A stretch of DNA of 9,242 nucleotides from an uncultured Rhodoplanes sp. (GCA_936924235.1 CAKZHN010000507.1:1-9242); one strand, 5' to 3'. Positions 1-6,648 are shown, numbered from the stretch's first letter. Notes: generated by a model from the sequence alone, not told the origin. A program made the numbers and translations.

Positions 1-299
1 GCACCGTGGGTCTCGCCATCAACAAGTCGAACTGGGCCAACACCATCGAGGAGCTGCCGTTCGAGGCCTATCAGGTCGGCTGCGGGCTTTCGTTCACGTT
101 CGGTGGCGTGCGCATCGATCCGGACTCGGGCCAGGTGATCGACTCGGACATGAACCCGATCCCGGGGCTCTATGCGGCAGGCGAACTGGTCGGCGGCATC
201 TTCTACTTCAACTATCCGGGCGGCTCGGGCCTGATGTCAGGCACCGTGTTCGGCCGCATCGCCGGCACCGGCGCTTCGGCTGCCATGCGGAACGCATAG
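1..299 (+). CDS. FAD-dependent dehydrogenase, fumarate reductase/tricarballylate dehydrogenase type (C-terminal fragment)
   Basis: Only the last 98 residues are visible; the reading frame (first full codon at position 3) runs in from the left edge and ends at TAG 297-299. The end carries the hallmark C-terminus of the FAD_binding_2 family: a GGVRID segment, IPGLYAAGE (the strand returning to the FAD site), then NYPGGSGLMSGTVFGRIAG, the glycine-rich stretch contacting the flavin. Family members include soluble fumarate reductases, 3-ketosteroid dehydrogenases and TcuA-type tricarballylate dehydrogenases. The ending resembles the TcuA-like branch most, and the nearby tricarboxylate-type binding proteins fit that, but the substrate-binding domain lies outside the window. 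Assignment to the flavoprotein family is firm; the substrate is a guess. A GTG at position 6 is not the true start, because the frame is open before it. Confidence 0.85.
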   Translation, partial: TVGLAINKSNWANTIEELPFEAYQVGCGLSFTFGGVRIDPDSGQVIDSDMNPIPGLYAAGELVGGIFYFNYPGGSGLMSGTVFGRIAGTGASAAMRNA

Positions 300-325
300 C
301 TTAGACATTCGGCCCCCATATCCCA

Positions 326-361
326 CACGTGGTGCGGCGCGTTAGCGCGCCGCACCACGTG
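326..361 (+). terminator. Perfect 16-bp hairpin downstream of the flavoprotein gene
   Basis: Positions 326-341 (CACGTGGTGCGGCGCG) pair without mismatch to 346-361 around a TTAG loop. It begins 27 nt after the flavoprotein stop codon, where a transcript end is expected. No T-run follows (CCGTTATG), so it is not a textbook intrinsic terminator. It may stabilise the mRNA 3' end, help Rho-dependent termination, or be a REP-like mobile palindrome. Confidence 0.55.
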
Positions 362-487
362 CCGTTATGACGCCTGCTTTTGCGGCCTGCGGTTTTAATC
401 CGCTTGCGCTCATGCTTCACTATCCCTTGCTTGAGACGGACGTTGCCGGACAAACCGGCACGCCGACAAAAATCTGGGGAGGTCTGC

Positions 488-1135
488 ATGACGAGCATTC
501 GAACGGCTTCGCGTGTTGCTGTCGCAACGATCGCCTTGCTGGCCGTGGCCGGCGGCTCTCCGCCGGTACGCGCAGCAGACATCATGGCTGAATGGTCGAG
601 CGTGACGCTGCCGCCACCGCCGGAGCTGAAGCCGGTCACGCTCGACGGCAAGACCACCGCATTCCTGGTCCTCGACCTGATGAAAGAAAATTGCGGCGTG
701 CGGCCGCGTTGTCCCGAGATGATCCCAAAGGTGAAAGCGCTGATGGACCGCGCTCGCGCCGCAGGCGCCCTGGTTGCCTACAGCATGCCGGGTGGGGGCG
801 AGATCATCGACCCCGGCATCGCGCCGCATCCCGGTGAGGTCGTCGAGCAGAAGCAGGGCGGGCCCGACAAGTATCTGGGCAGCGATCTCGAACAGCGTCT
901 CAAGGCGCGCGGCATCAAGACCGTGATCATTTCCGGGACTTCGGCGCAGGGCGTCGGCATCGGCACCGGAAGCGCCTCGGCACAGCGCGGTTACCAGGTG
1001 ATCTATCCGGTCGACCTGCTCGCATCGGAGACGGCGTTCCGGGAGCTCTATGCGGCGTGGCACATGGGAGGCGGCGGGCCGCCGGTCACGACCAAATGGG
1101 TGACCGTGACCCGGAGCGACATGATCAAGTTCTGA
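488..1135 (+). CDS. Exported isochorismatase-family (cysteine hydrolase fold) protein
   Basis: 215 aa. ATG 488 is chosen over the upstream in-frame ATG at 380 because GGGGAGG (476-482) sits 5 nt before it and because it opens directly into a signal peptide: basic start, hydrophobic core at about residues 10-21, likely cleavage after VRA (residue 29). The rest is the isochorismatase/nicotinamidase alpha/beta fold. FLVLDLMKENC gives the catalytic-type Asp63; the segment ending in YLGSDLEQRL aligns with the family's F-x-G-T-D-L block and places Lys122 at the catalytic lysine position. In the block that normally reads G-x-x-T-D-x-C-V, this protein has SGTSAQGVGIG, with Val156 or a neighbouring Gly where the nucleophilic Cys would be. 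True isochorismatases such as PhzD also lack that Cys, so activity is not excluded, but amidase chemistry is unlikely. Export to the periplasm is unusual for the fold. Substrate unknown. Confidence 0.82.
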   Translation: MTSIRTASRVAVATIALLAVAGGSPPVRAADIMAEWSSVTLPPPPELKPVTLDGKTTAFLVLDLMKENCGVRPRCPEMIPKVKALMDRARAAGALVAYSMPGGGEIIDPGIAPHPGEVVEQKQGGPDKYLGSDLEQRLKARGIKTVIISGTSAQGVGIGTGSASAQRGYQVIYPVDLLASETAFRELYAAWHMGGGGPPVTTKWVTVTRSDMIKF

Positions 1136-1136
1136 G

Positions 1137-1160
1137 CCGCGGGCGTTTTCGCCTGAGCGG
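1137..1160. terminator. Weak composite hairpin between convergent genes
   Basis: In the 30-nt gap between the isochorismatase-like gene (stop 1133-1135) and the convergent tctC-like gene (stop 1166-1168), CCGC (1137-1140) can pair with GCGG (1157-1160), and GGCG (1142-1145) with CGCC (1150-1153) around a TTTT loop. It is short, interrupted and has no clear T-run. It is the only candidate shared termination site here. Confidence 0.25.
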
Positions 1161-1165
1161 TGAAT

Positions 1166-2188
1166 CTAGCGCGAGGCGCTGATCCGCTTGACGATATCGA
1201 GCACGTCCGGCGGCGTGGTGTAGAGGCGCTGCACCAGCGCCTCGATCTCGGCGCCGCCGACCGGGTCGACGTCGAGGCCCTGCTTCGCAGCTTCGGCGAG
1301 CAGGTCCGGGTCCTTCATCATCGCATCGAATGCCGTGCGAAGCTCAGCAACCCGCTCCGCCGGCAAATCCGGCGGTGTCATCAAGGGCCAGGCGAACACG
1401 GAATCGGCGGCAAGGAACGTTATCGCCTGCCGCTCCTTTTCATTGCGGGCGAGGTCGGTCGCGAGCGGCACGCCCGGCAGATCGGGCCTGCCGAGCGTGA
1501 GTTGCACAAGCGGCCTGATTTTGCCGTCGCGGAGCCAGTCGGGCGCTCGCGTCTTGATGCTGCCAAGCGCCCAGCCGCAATAGCCTTCGACCTCGCCGCG
1601 TTCCATCGCAAGCGTGATCTCAGTGCCACCGGGATAGCCCGAAACCGTCTTGAATTTTGTACCCAAAAACTCGTTCAGGGCCCTGGGATAGGTCAGCGTG
1701 CGCGAGCCCGGCCCGGTCGCGCCAAGGGCGACCTCGCGTTGGGTGACGTCCTGCAGCGTTTTGACCGGAACGGTGTGCCAGACCACACACAGGAAGTTGT
1801 CGCGCGTCCGCCCGCCGATCCAGTTGAAGCGCCGCGGGTCGTAGTTTGCCTGGGAGTTGCCAAGAAGCGGCTCCAGCACCACGCCACCGCCGATCACGCC
1901 GAGCGTGGTGCCGTCCTTGGGCGCGGAGCTGTAGAGGTTGTTGGCGGCGACCATGCTGCCGGCGCCGGGCATGTTGCGCACGATGATGGTCGGCTTGCCC
2001 GGCAGGTACTTGCCGAGATGCCGCGCGAACAATCGCGCGGTCACGTCATAGGTGCCGGCCGACGAGTAGCCGACCACGATGGTGACCTGCTTGCCGTGAT
2101 AGAACTCGTCGGCGCGCGCGGTGTGCGTCAGGAGCAGCACTGCAGCGAGCGCGATGCCGACCGTGCGCAGCGCATTGTCCGATGTCAT
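1166..2188 (-). CDS. TctC/Bug-type periplasmic substrate-binding protein
   Basis: 340 aa, near the usual length of tripartite tricarboxylate transporter (TTT) solute receptors. The frame is open to 2365, but the start at 2188 is chosen because it opens into a signal peptide: MTSDNALR, a hydrophobic core VGIALAAVLLL, and likely cleavage after ARA (residue 26). Mature-protein family marks are EFYHGKQVTIVVGYSSAG near the N-terminus, IIVRNMPGAG, then GYPGGTEITLAMERGEVEG and PGVPLATDL in the second lobe. Such receptors bind small carboxylates in the periplasm and hand them to TctA/TctB permease subunits, neither of which is in the window. It is homologous to the receptor at 3068-4105 (both share FY-x-GK, VRN-x-PGA, EPLL/EPRL and WHT motifs) and is transcribed divergently from that operon. 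Shine-Dalgarno match is weak (GGGAAC). Ligand unknown. Confidence 0.9.
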   Translation of the reverse strand: MTSDNALRTVGIALAAVLLLTHTARADEFYHGKQVTIVVGYSSAGTYDVTARLFARHLGKYLPGKPTIIVRNMPGAGSMVAANNLYSSAPKDGTTLGVIGGGVVLEPLLGNSQANYDPRRFNWIGGRTRDNFLCVVWHTVPVKTLQDVTQREVALGATGPGSRTLTYPRALNEFLGTKFKTVSGYPGGTEITLAMERGEVEGYCGWALGSIKTRAPDWLRDGKIRPLVQLTLGRPDLPGVPLATDLARNEKERQAITFLAADSVFAWPLMTPPDLPAERVAELRTAFDAMMKDPDLLAEAAKQGLDVDPVGGAEIEALVQRLYTTPPDVLDIVKRISASR

Positions 2189-2235
2189 GGCGCTTGTGTT
2201 CCCGCGGCGTTGTCTTGCTACACTGATCGACAGTA

Positions 2236-2284
2236 GCGCATGTCCCGGAAAAGTGGGCACCGGTTTTCCGAGTAGGACATGCGC
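2236..2284. repeat. 49-bp imperfect palindrome, Bradyrhizobium-type intergenic repeat
   Basis: Outer arms GCGCATGTCC (2236-2245) and GGACATGCGC (2275-2284) are exact inverse complements. Inner arms CGGAAAA (2246-2252) and TTTTCCG (2264-2270) are too, separated by an 11-nt loop with a 4-nt AGTA bulge on the right side. The core CGGAAAAGTG...CGGTTTTCCG matches my recollection of a palindromic element dispersed in many copies through Bradyrhizobium and related genomes, usually ending in CATGATC/GATCATG. Here it lies in the divergent promoter region of the two tctC-like units. Copy number cannot be judged from one window. Confidence 0.7.
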
Positions 2285-2330
2285 CAAAGGTCTAGAGCGG
2301 CACAGCGGTAGCCGCCGGGAAAATGAACTG

Positions 2331-2335
2331 GGAGG
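2331..2335 (+). promoter_or_regulatory. Shine-Dalgarno site fixing the start of the AMDase-like gene
   Basis: GGAGG lies 7 nt before ATG 2343 but only 1 nt before the alternative in-frame ATG 2337. The spacing favours 2343 as the translation start. Confidence 0.65.
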
Positions 2336-2342
2336 AATGGGC

Positions 2343-3071
2343 ATGTTCGGCTGGCGCAAGCGCATCGGTTATATCGCACCGACCGTCATCGAGGTGGTCG
2401 CGTACGAGTTCTATCGCTTCGCGCCCGACGGCATCGGCATCACCGGCGTCACCTGCAGCATCGACGACTGGCGTCCCGAGGAGTTCGAGAAGGGGCTGGC
2501 CCAGGTCGCGGCCGCCGCGACCTATCTCGGCTCGCGCGGGGTCGATTTCATCATCCACGGCGGCGGGCCGCTGGTGGTGGCGCGCGGACCGCACTTCGAG
2601 GACGCCATCGTCCGCGACGTCGAGGCCGCGAGCAAGGTCAAGGCCACCACGTCGATCCGCGCCGGCATGGAGGCGCTGCGCCATATCAAGGCGCGGCGGA
2701 TCGCAATCGCCTCGCCGTACCCCAAGCGGCACAACGACGCGCTGACCGGCCACCTGACGACCAACGGCTTCGAGGTGGTGCGCGCGGACGGCATGGACCT
2801 GCCGTTCAAGGAGATGCAGAACCTGCCGCCTGCCGACATTCGAAAGTTTGTCTCCGGCGTGATCGCGGCCGCGCCCGACTGCGACGCGATCTATCTGCCG
2901 TGTCCGCAGTGGCAGGCGGCGCAGACCGTCGAGGAGCTGGAGCAGTCCACCGGCAAGCCGGTGATCGCCTACACGCATGCCTGCTTCTTCGTCGCGTTCC
3001 GGACCATGGGCGTCACGGATCCCATTCGCGGTCACGGCCGGCTTCTGGCCTCGCTCGCGGGTGGGGCATGA
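2343..3071 (+). CDS. Arylmalonate decarboxylase/Asp-Glu racemase family enzyme (single-cysteine type)
   Basis: 242 aa, the usual size for arylmalonate decarboxylase (AMDase) and maleate isomerase relatives; cytoplasmic, with no signal peptide. The start at 2343 is set by the GGAGG at 2331. The family is pseudo-symmetric with one catalytic Cys per half. Here the first site is replaced by glycines (IIHGGGPLVVARG, residues 70-82), while the second Cys is present (IYLPCPQWQ, Cys187). Gly at the first site plus Cys at the second is the arrangement of AMDase, which decarboxylates malonates through an enediolate, whereas racemases and maleate isomerase keep both cysteines. The ending GKPVIAYTHACFFVAFRTMG matches the family's conserved G-x-PV...A-x-W/F block. 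The stop overlaps the start of the next gene (ATGA), so enzyme and binding protein are probably co-translated. A substituted malonate or related dicarboxylate is a plausible substrate, inferred only from family and context. Confidence 0.78.
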   Translation: MFGWRKRIGYIAPTVIEVVAYEFYRFAPDGIGITGVTCSIDDWRPEEFEKGLAQVAAAATYLGSRGVDFIIHGGGPLVVARGPHFEDAIVRDVEAASKVKATTSIRAGMEALRHIKARRIAIASPYPKRHNDALTGHLTTNGFEVVRADGMDLPFKEMQNLPPADIRKFVSGVIAAAPDCDAIYLPCPQWQAAQTVEELEQSTGKPVIAYTHACFFVAFRTMGVTDPIRGHGRLLASLAGGA

Positions 3072-4105
3072 CCGTGCGGCTGATCGCTGCAGCGCTGCTG
3101 CTTGCGGTGACTGCTGCCGCGCAGGCGGAGCCGGTCGAGGACTTCTACCGCGGCAAGACCATCGAACTCCTGATCGGTGGCGCCACCGGCGGCGGCTACG
3201 ATCTCGCCGGCCGCACCGTGGCGAGCCATCTCGGCCGCCACATCCCCGGCAATCCGACGTTTGTGGTCCGCAACCTGCCCGGCGCGACGTCGCTGATCAT
3301 GACCAACCAGCTCTACAATGTGGCGAAGCGTGACGGCACCGTGATCGGCATGCCGCTGTCCAACATCCCGCTCGAGCCGCGGCTGAAGATCATTTCGCCC
3401 GACGGCAGCAACGTGAAGTTCGCCGTCGAGCGCTTCGGCTGGATCGGCACGCCGGTGCAGGAGCCGCAGATCACCTGGGTCTGGCACACCGCGCCGGCGC
3501 GGAGCCTCGATGATCTTCGCGCCAACCTCGTCCGCATGGGCGCCACCACGTCGTCGGCCGACAACTACATCCTGCCGACGCTGGTCAACCGGCTGCTCGG
3601 CACCAAGATGCAGGTCGTGACCGGCTATATCGGGCAGAACGAAATCAACCTCGCGGTCGAGCGCGGTGAGGTGCAGGGCAATAACACCGGGCTTTCCAAC
3701 ATCACTGTCAACAAGGCCGACTGGTGGCGCGACGGCAAGGTTCGCATCTTGCTGCAGTTCGGCGCCGAGCGGCTGGTGGCATTGCCCGACGTGCCAACCG
3801 CCGTCGAGCTCGCGGGAGCGGAGGAGGATCGGGCACTGCTGCGCTTCTACGCCGTGAAGTTCAACATGGCGCGGCCGCTGGCTGCGCCGCCGGAGGTTCC
3901 GCCCGAGCGGCTCGCGGCCTTGCGCGCGGCGTTCGACGCCACCATGAAGGACCCGCGCTACATCGAGGACGCGGAGCGCATCGGCCTCGACGTCAGCCCG
4001 CTCGGCGGCGAAAAGATCGAGGCGCTGATCCGGCAGGTGCAGGCGACGCCGGAACCCGTGGTCGCGCGGCTGCGCGAATTGCTCGCTGGTGCGAAGCCGC
4101 GTTGA
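3068..4105 (+). CDS. TctC/Bug-type periplasmic substrate-binding protein, coupled to the AMDase-like gene
   Basis: 345 aa. ATG 3068 overlaps the TGA of the upstream enzyme (ATGA, 4-nt overlap) and opens into a clear signal peptide: MTVRLIAAALLLAVTAAAQA, cleavage expected after residue 20. The longer frame reaching back to 2900 is only overlap with the upstream gene. The mature protein has the TTT-receptor marks EDFYRGKTIELLIGGATGGG, VVRNLPGATS, WVWHTAP, GYIGQNEINLAVERGEVQG and ALPDVPTAVEL. It is a diverged homologue of the receptor at 1166-2188. Co-translation with an AMDase-like enzyme suggests it captures that enzyme's substrate or a precursor. The TctA/TctB membrane partners must be encoded elsewhere, as is common for the expanded orphan Bug proteins of some proteobacteria. 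Its stop lies 1 nt from the stop of the convergent uup gene, leaving no room for a private terminator. Confidence 0.9.
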   Translation: MTVRLIAAALLLAVTAAAQAEPVEDFYRGKTIELLIGGATGGGYDLAGRTVASHLGRHIPGNPTFVVRNLPGATSLIMTNQLYNVAKRDGTVIGMPLSNIPLEPRLKIISPDGSNVKFAVERFGWIGTPVQEPQITWVWHTAPARSLDDLRANLVRMGATTSSADNYILPTLVNRLLGTKMQVVTGYIGQNEINLAVERGEVQGNNTGLSNITVNKADWWRDGKVRILLQFGAERLVALPDVPTAVELAGAEEDRALLRFYAVKFNMARPLAAPPEVPPERLAALRAAFDATMKDPRYIEDAERIGLDVSPLGGEKIEALIRQVQATPEPVVARLRELLAGAKPR

Positions 4106-4106
4106 C

Positions 4107-5918
4107 CTAGGCGCCGCCCAGCTCCTCGCGCAGGATCTCGAGCTCCAGCCAGCGCTCCTCGGCTTCGGCGAGCCTGGTCTGCACCGCGCCGAGATCGGAC
4201 GACACCTTCTCGAAGCCCGCGCGGTCGCGCGCGAAGAAATCCGGGTCGTCGAGCTGCTTCTGCAGCTTGCGGCCCTGCGCTTCGAGATCGGCGATGGTCT
4301 TGGGCAGCGTCTCCAGCGCGTGCTTCTCGTTGAAGCTGAGCTTGCGCTTCTTGTCCGGCGCGGGCTTCGCCTCCTTGACCGGCTTTGCCTCCTTCGCGGC
4401 CTTTGGCGCCTCGCGCACCAGGTCCGCGCCACGCTGCGCTAGCATGTCGGTGTAGCCGCCGGCATATTCGATCCAGCGTCCGTTACCGTCCGGCACGATC
4501 ACGCTGGTGACCAGCCGATCGAGAAAGTCGCGGTCGTGGCTGATCAGCAGCACCGTGCCGGCATAGTCGGCGACCATGCCTTCCAGCACGTCGAGTGTTT
4601 CGAGATCGAGGTCGTTGGTGGGCTCATCGAGCACCAGCAGGTTCGAGGGCTTGGCCAAGGTCTGCGCCAGCATCAGCCGGCCGCGCTCGCCGCCGGAGAG
4701 CTTTTCCAGCGGCGTGCGCGCCTGCTCGGGCGCGAACAGGAAGTCCTTCATGTAGCCGACGACGTGACGCTTTTCGCCGTTGACCTCGACGGTCTCGCGG
4801 CCGCCGCCCGTGAGCGCATCGGCAACCGTGGTGCTGGGATTGAGGCGGTCGCGGTGCTGATCCAGCGTGGCCATTGCCAGGTTGGCGCCGAGCTTCACGG
4901 TGCCGGTGTCCGGCTCGATCGCGCCGGTCAGCATCTTCACCAGCGTGGTCTTGCCCATGCCGTTCGGGCCCACGACGCCGATGCGGTCGCCGCGCAGCAC
5001 GCGGGTCGAGAAGTTCTCGACGATCTTGCGATCCTCGTAGCTCTTGCCGATGGCCTTGGCTTCGATCACCTGCGCGCCGGAGGGTGCTGCTTCACTGGCC
5101 GCAATGGTCGCGCTGCCTTGCGCGCCGCGGTAGGTGCGCCGGGTTTCGCGCAGCGTCTGCAGGGTCGCGAGCCGCTTCACATTGCGCTTTCGCCGCGCCG
5201 TGACGCCGTAGCGCAGCCAGTGCTCCTCGGCGACGATTTTGCGGTCGAGCTTGTGCTGGTCGCGCTCCTCCTCGGCCAGCACCTCGTCGCGCCAGTCCTC
5301 GAAATCGGCGAAGCCGCGTTCGACCCGCTTGGTCCGGCCGCGGTCGAGCCACACCGTGCTGCGCGACATGTTGGAGAGAAAGCGCCGGTCGTGGCTGATC
5401 ATGACGATGGCCGAGCGCAGCCCTTCCAGTTCGCGCTCCAGCCACTCGATGGTGGGCAGGTCGAGATGGTTGGTCGGCTCGTCGAGCAGGAGAATGTCCG
5501 GATTGGGCGCGAGCACGCGGGCGAGCGCGGCGCGCCGCGCCTCGCCACCCGACAGCCGTGACGGATCCTCGCTGCCGGCAAGCCCCAGCGCGTCGAGCAT
5601 CTGCTGGGCCTGATGCGTTCCGTCGTGCGGGCCAAGCCCGGCCTCGACATAGGCCAGGACGGTCGGCGCATCGCCGAAGTCCGGCTCCTGCGCCAGGTAG
5701 CGCAGCGACGCGCCGGGCTGCACGAACACCGAGCCGCTGTCGGGCTCGACCGCGCGCGCCGCTATCTTCAGCAGCGTCGATTTGCCCGAGCCGTTCCGCC
5801 CGACCAGGCAGACGCGCTCGCCAGGCGCGACCGACAGCTCGGCCGACGTGAGCAACGGCGTTCCGCCGAAGCTGAGTGCGATGTCTTTGAGCTGGAGGAG
5901 AGGCGCGGGCGCGGGCAT
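4107..5918 (-). CDS. uup: ABC-F family ATPase, Uup type
   Basis: 603 aa with two ABC cassettes and no membrane segments. Cassette 1: Walker A GRNGSGKST (40-48), signature LSGGE (122-126), Walker B LLLDEPTNHLD (143-153), H-loop SHDRRF. Cassette 2: Walker A GPNGMGKTT (317-325), LSGGERGR (407-414), LLVLDEPTNDLD (427-438), SHDRDF. The linker between cassettes carries the ABC-F arm, including the WLRYGVTARRKRN stretch (234-246) typical of Uup-like members. After a Lys/Ala/Pro-rich spacer (505-525) a C-terminal helical region (about 526-600, LSFNEKHALE onward) matches the Uup coiled-coil domain, which in E. coli binds DNA. ABC-F proteins act on the ribosome; Uup mutants also affect precise transposon excision. 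Start ATG 5918 has no good Shine-Dalgarno sequence, but the family's N-terminus begins right after it. Likely monocistronic housekeeping gene. Confidence 0.93.
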   Translation of the reverse strand: MPAPAPLLQLKDIALSFGGTPLLTSAELSVAPGERVCLVGRNGSGKSTLLKIAARAVEPDSGSVFVQPGASLRYLAQEPDFGDAPTVLAYVEAGLGPHDGTHQAQQMLDALGLAGSEDPSRLSGGEARRAALARVLAPNPDILLLDEPTNHLDLPTIEWLERELEGLRSAIVMISHDRRFLSNMSRSTVWLDRGRTKRVERGFADFEDWRDEVLAEEERDQHKLDRKIVAEEHWLRYGVTARRKRNVKRLATLQTLRETRRTYRGAQGSATIAASEAAPSGAQVIEAKAIGKSYEDRKIVENFSTRVLRGDRIGVVGPNGMGKTTLVKMLTGAIEPDTGTVKLGANLAMATLDQHRDRLNPSTTVADALTGGGRETVEVNGEKRHVVGYMKDFLFAPEQARTPLEKLSGGERGRLMLAQTLAKPSNLLVLDEPTNDLDLETLDVLEGMVADYAGTVLLISHDRDFLDRLVTSVIVPDGNGRWIEYAGGYTDMLAQRGADLVREAPKAAKEAKPVKEAKPAPDKKRKLSFNEKHALETLPKTIADLEAQGRKLQKQLDDPDFFARDRAGFEKVSSDLGAVQTRLAEAEERWLELEILREELGGA

Positions 5919-5980
5919 GGCGCGCCATGTAGGGCAGGGATGCCCAGGAAGGCAATATCGTTCGCCCTAATCAGGCATGA

Positions 5981-6010
5981 AAAGAGCCCCGGCTTTCGCC
6001 GGGGCTCTTT
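5981..6010 (-). terminator. Intrinsic terminator of the secreted PRC-barrel gene
   Basis: AAAGAGCCCCGGC (5981-5993) pairs perfectly with 5998-6010 around TTTC: a 13-bp GC-rich stem. Read on the minus strand it lies 51 nt after the stop of the gene at 6062-6586 and ends in CTCTTTTC, a proper U-tract. The other strand also ends in CTCTTTC, so it may work both ways. It insulates uup from the upstream unit. Confidence 0.85.
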
Positions 6011-6061
6011 CGTCACATTACGCTGTCGGTTTGCGTCGCCTGAGCGTAATTCCCGCGTCGA

Positions 6062-6586
6062 TTAGTCGTACTTGAACTCCGGCATCGCCTTGAGCTGGTC
6101 CTTGCTGGCGCCGCTCAGGATCGCATGGTCCGGATACCACTTCTTGCCGCTCGACGACGAGCTGGTCGTCGTGGTGGCCGGCCGGTTCGTGGTGCCGCCG
6201 GCGCCGGTGGTCGTCGTCGTGCTGGTCGAGGAGGTCTTCACCGGCTCGTCGACGAATTTCAGCTTGCTCATCTCGACCTTGATGTCGTGCTGGCCCATGC
6301 CGAGGAAGCCGCCGACGCCGACGATCACGCCGTCGATCTTGCCGGACTTGTCGAGGAGGATTTCGCTGATCGAGCCGAGCTTCTCGTCCTGGTCGTTGTA
6401 GACATTGACCCCGATCACCTTCGAGGCGCGCCACATGCTGGAGGTGGACGCCGTGGTGGTCGTCGTCGTGGTGGTGGCGGCTGGCGGAGCAGGGGTAGCG
6501 GCGGGTGCAGGCGGATTGGACTGGGCAAAGGCGGTCACGATGACGACCGACGACAGCAGGCCGCCGAGCAGAAGACTTGAGCGCAT
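6062..6586 (-). CDS. Exported PRC-barrel domain protein with Thr/Ser-rich linkers
   Basis: 174 aa. ATG 6586 is chosen because it opens into a signal peptide (MRSSLLLGG, hydrophobic core to residue 19, cleavage about AFA-Q, residue 21), is preceded by CCGGAG 8 nt upstream, and lies about 30 nt after a predicted promoter; the frame is open to 6673 without other support. A Pro/Ala and Thr-rich linker (24-50, including a run of eight Thr) leads to a PRC-barrel domain (about 52-115: KVIGVNVYNDQDEKLG, ILLDKSGKIDGVIVGVGGFLGMG). A second Thr/Ser-rich stretch follows (118-146), then a charged tail with KKWYPDHAILSGASKDQLK. PRC barrels are small beta folds known from RimM and photosynthetic reaction centre H subunits; secreted stand-alone forms are common in rhizobia but without defined function. 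The domain resembles that of the protein at 7770-8177. Confidence 0.88.
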   Translation of the reverse strand: MRSSLLLGGLLSSVVIVTAFAQSNPPAPAATPAPPAATTTTTTTTASTSSMWRASKVIGVNVYNDQDEKLGSISEILLDKSGKIDGVIVGVGGFLGMGQHDIKVEMSKLKFVDEPVKTSSTSTTTTTGAGGTTNRPATTTTSSSSSGKKWYPDHAILSGASKDQLKAMPEFKYD

Positions 6587-6622
6587 GAGGATCACTCCGG
6601 TTGTTGTTGAAAGATACCTTCG

Positions 6623-6648
6623 AACGCGCCGCGGAGAATTTTTGTTCC
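6623..6648 (-). promoter_or_regulatory. EcfG-type stress promoter of the secreted PRC-barrel gene
   Basis: On the minus strand GGAAC (6648-6644) is followed after exactly 17 nt by CGTT (6626-6623). This matches the alphaproteobacterial EcfG consensus GGAAC-N16/17-CGTT in all nine fixed positions. The start codon at 6586 lies 36 nt beyond the -10 element, giving a leader of roughly 30 nt. Confidence 0.8.

Noticed and set aside
362..475. Possible sigma-70 promoter before the isochorismatase-like gene
   Set aside because: TTGCTTGAG- and TATCCC-like pieces exist, but no pair with proper spacing and sequence could be defended.
380..487. N-terminal extension of the isochorismatase-like protein to ATG 380
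   Set aside because: The extension precedes a strong Shine-Dalgarno site and would bury the signal peptide inside the protein; ATG 488 is clearly better.
1160..2236. Long plus-strand open frame (358 codons) opposite the first tctC-like gene
   Set aside because: It is antisense to a gene with clear signal peptide and family motifs. Its product is Arg/His/Gly-rich without domains, typical of shadows in GC-rich coding DNA.
3032..4432. Long minus-strand open frame (466 codons) opposite the second tctC-like gene and the uup end
   Set aside because: Overlaps two well-supported genes. Its composition is Arg-rich low complexity at the start with no family features, so it is a shadow frame.
4536..5561. 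Plus-strand open frame (341 codons) antisense to uup
   Set aside because: Uup has all ABC-F motifs intact on the other strand. This frame shows only shadow-type composition.
6420..6480. Thr-codon runs (GTGGTGGTCGTC-type) in the exported PRC gene as a tandem or CRISPR-like repeat
   Set aside because: These are coding low-complexity Thr/Ser codons with no fixed repeat unit or spacers, and the same explains 9050-9140.
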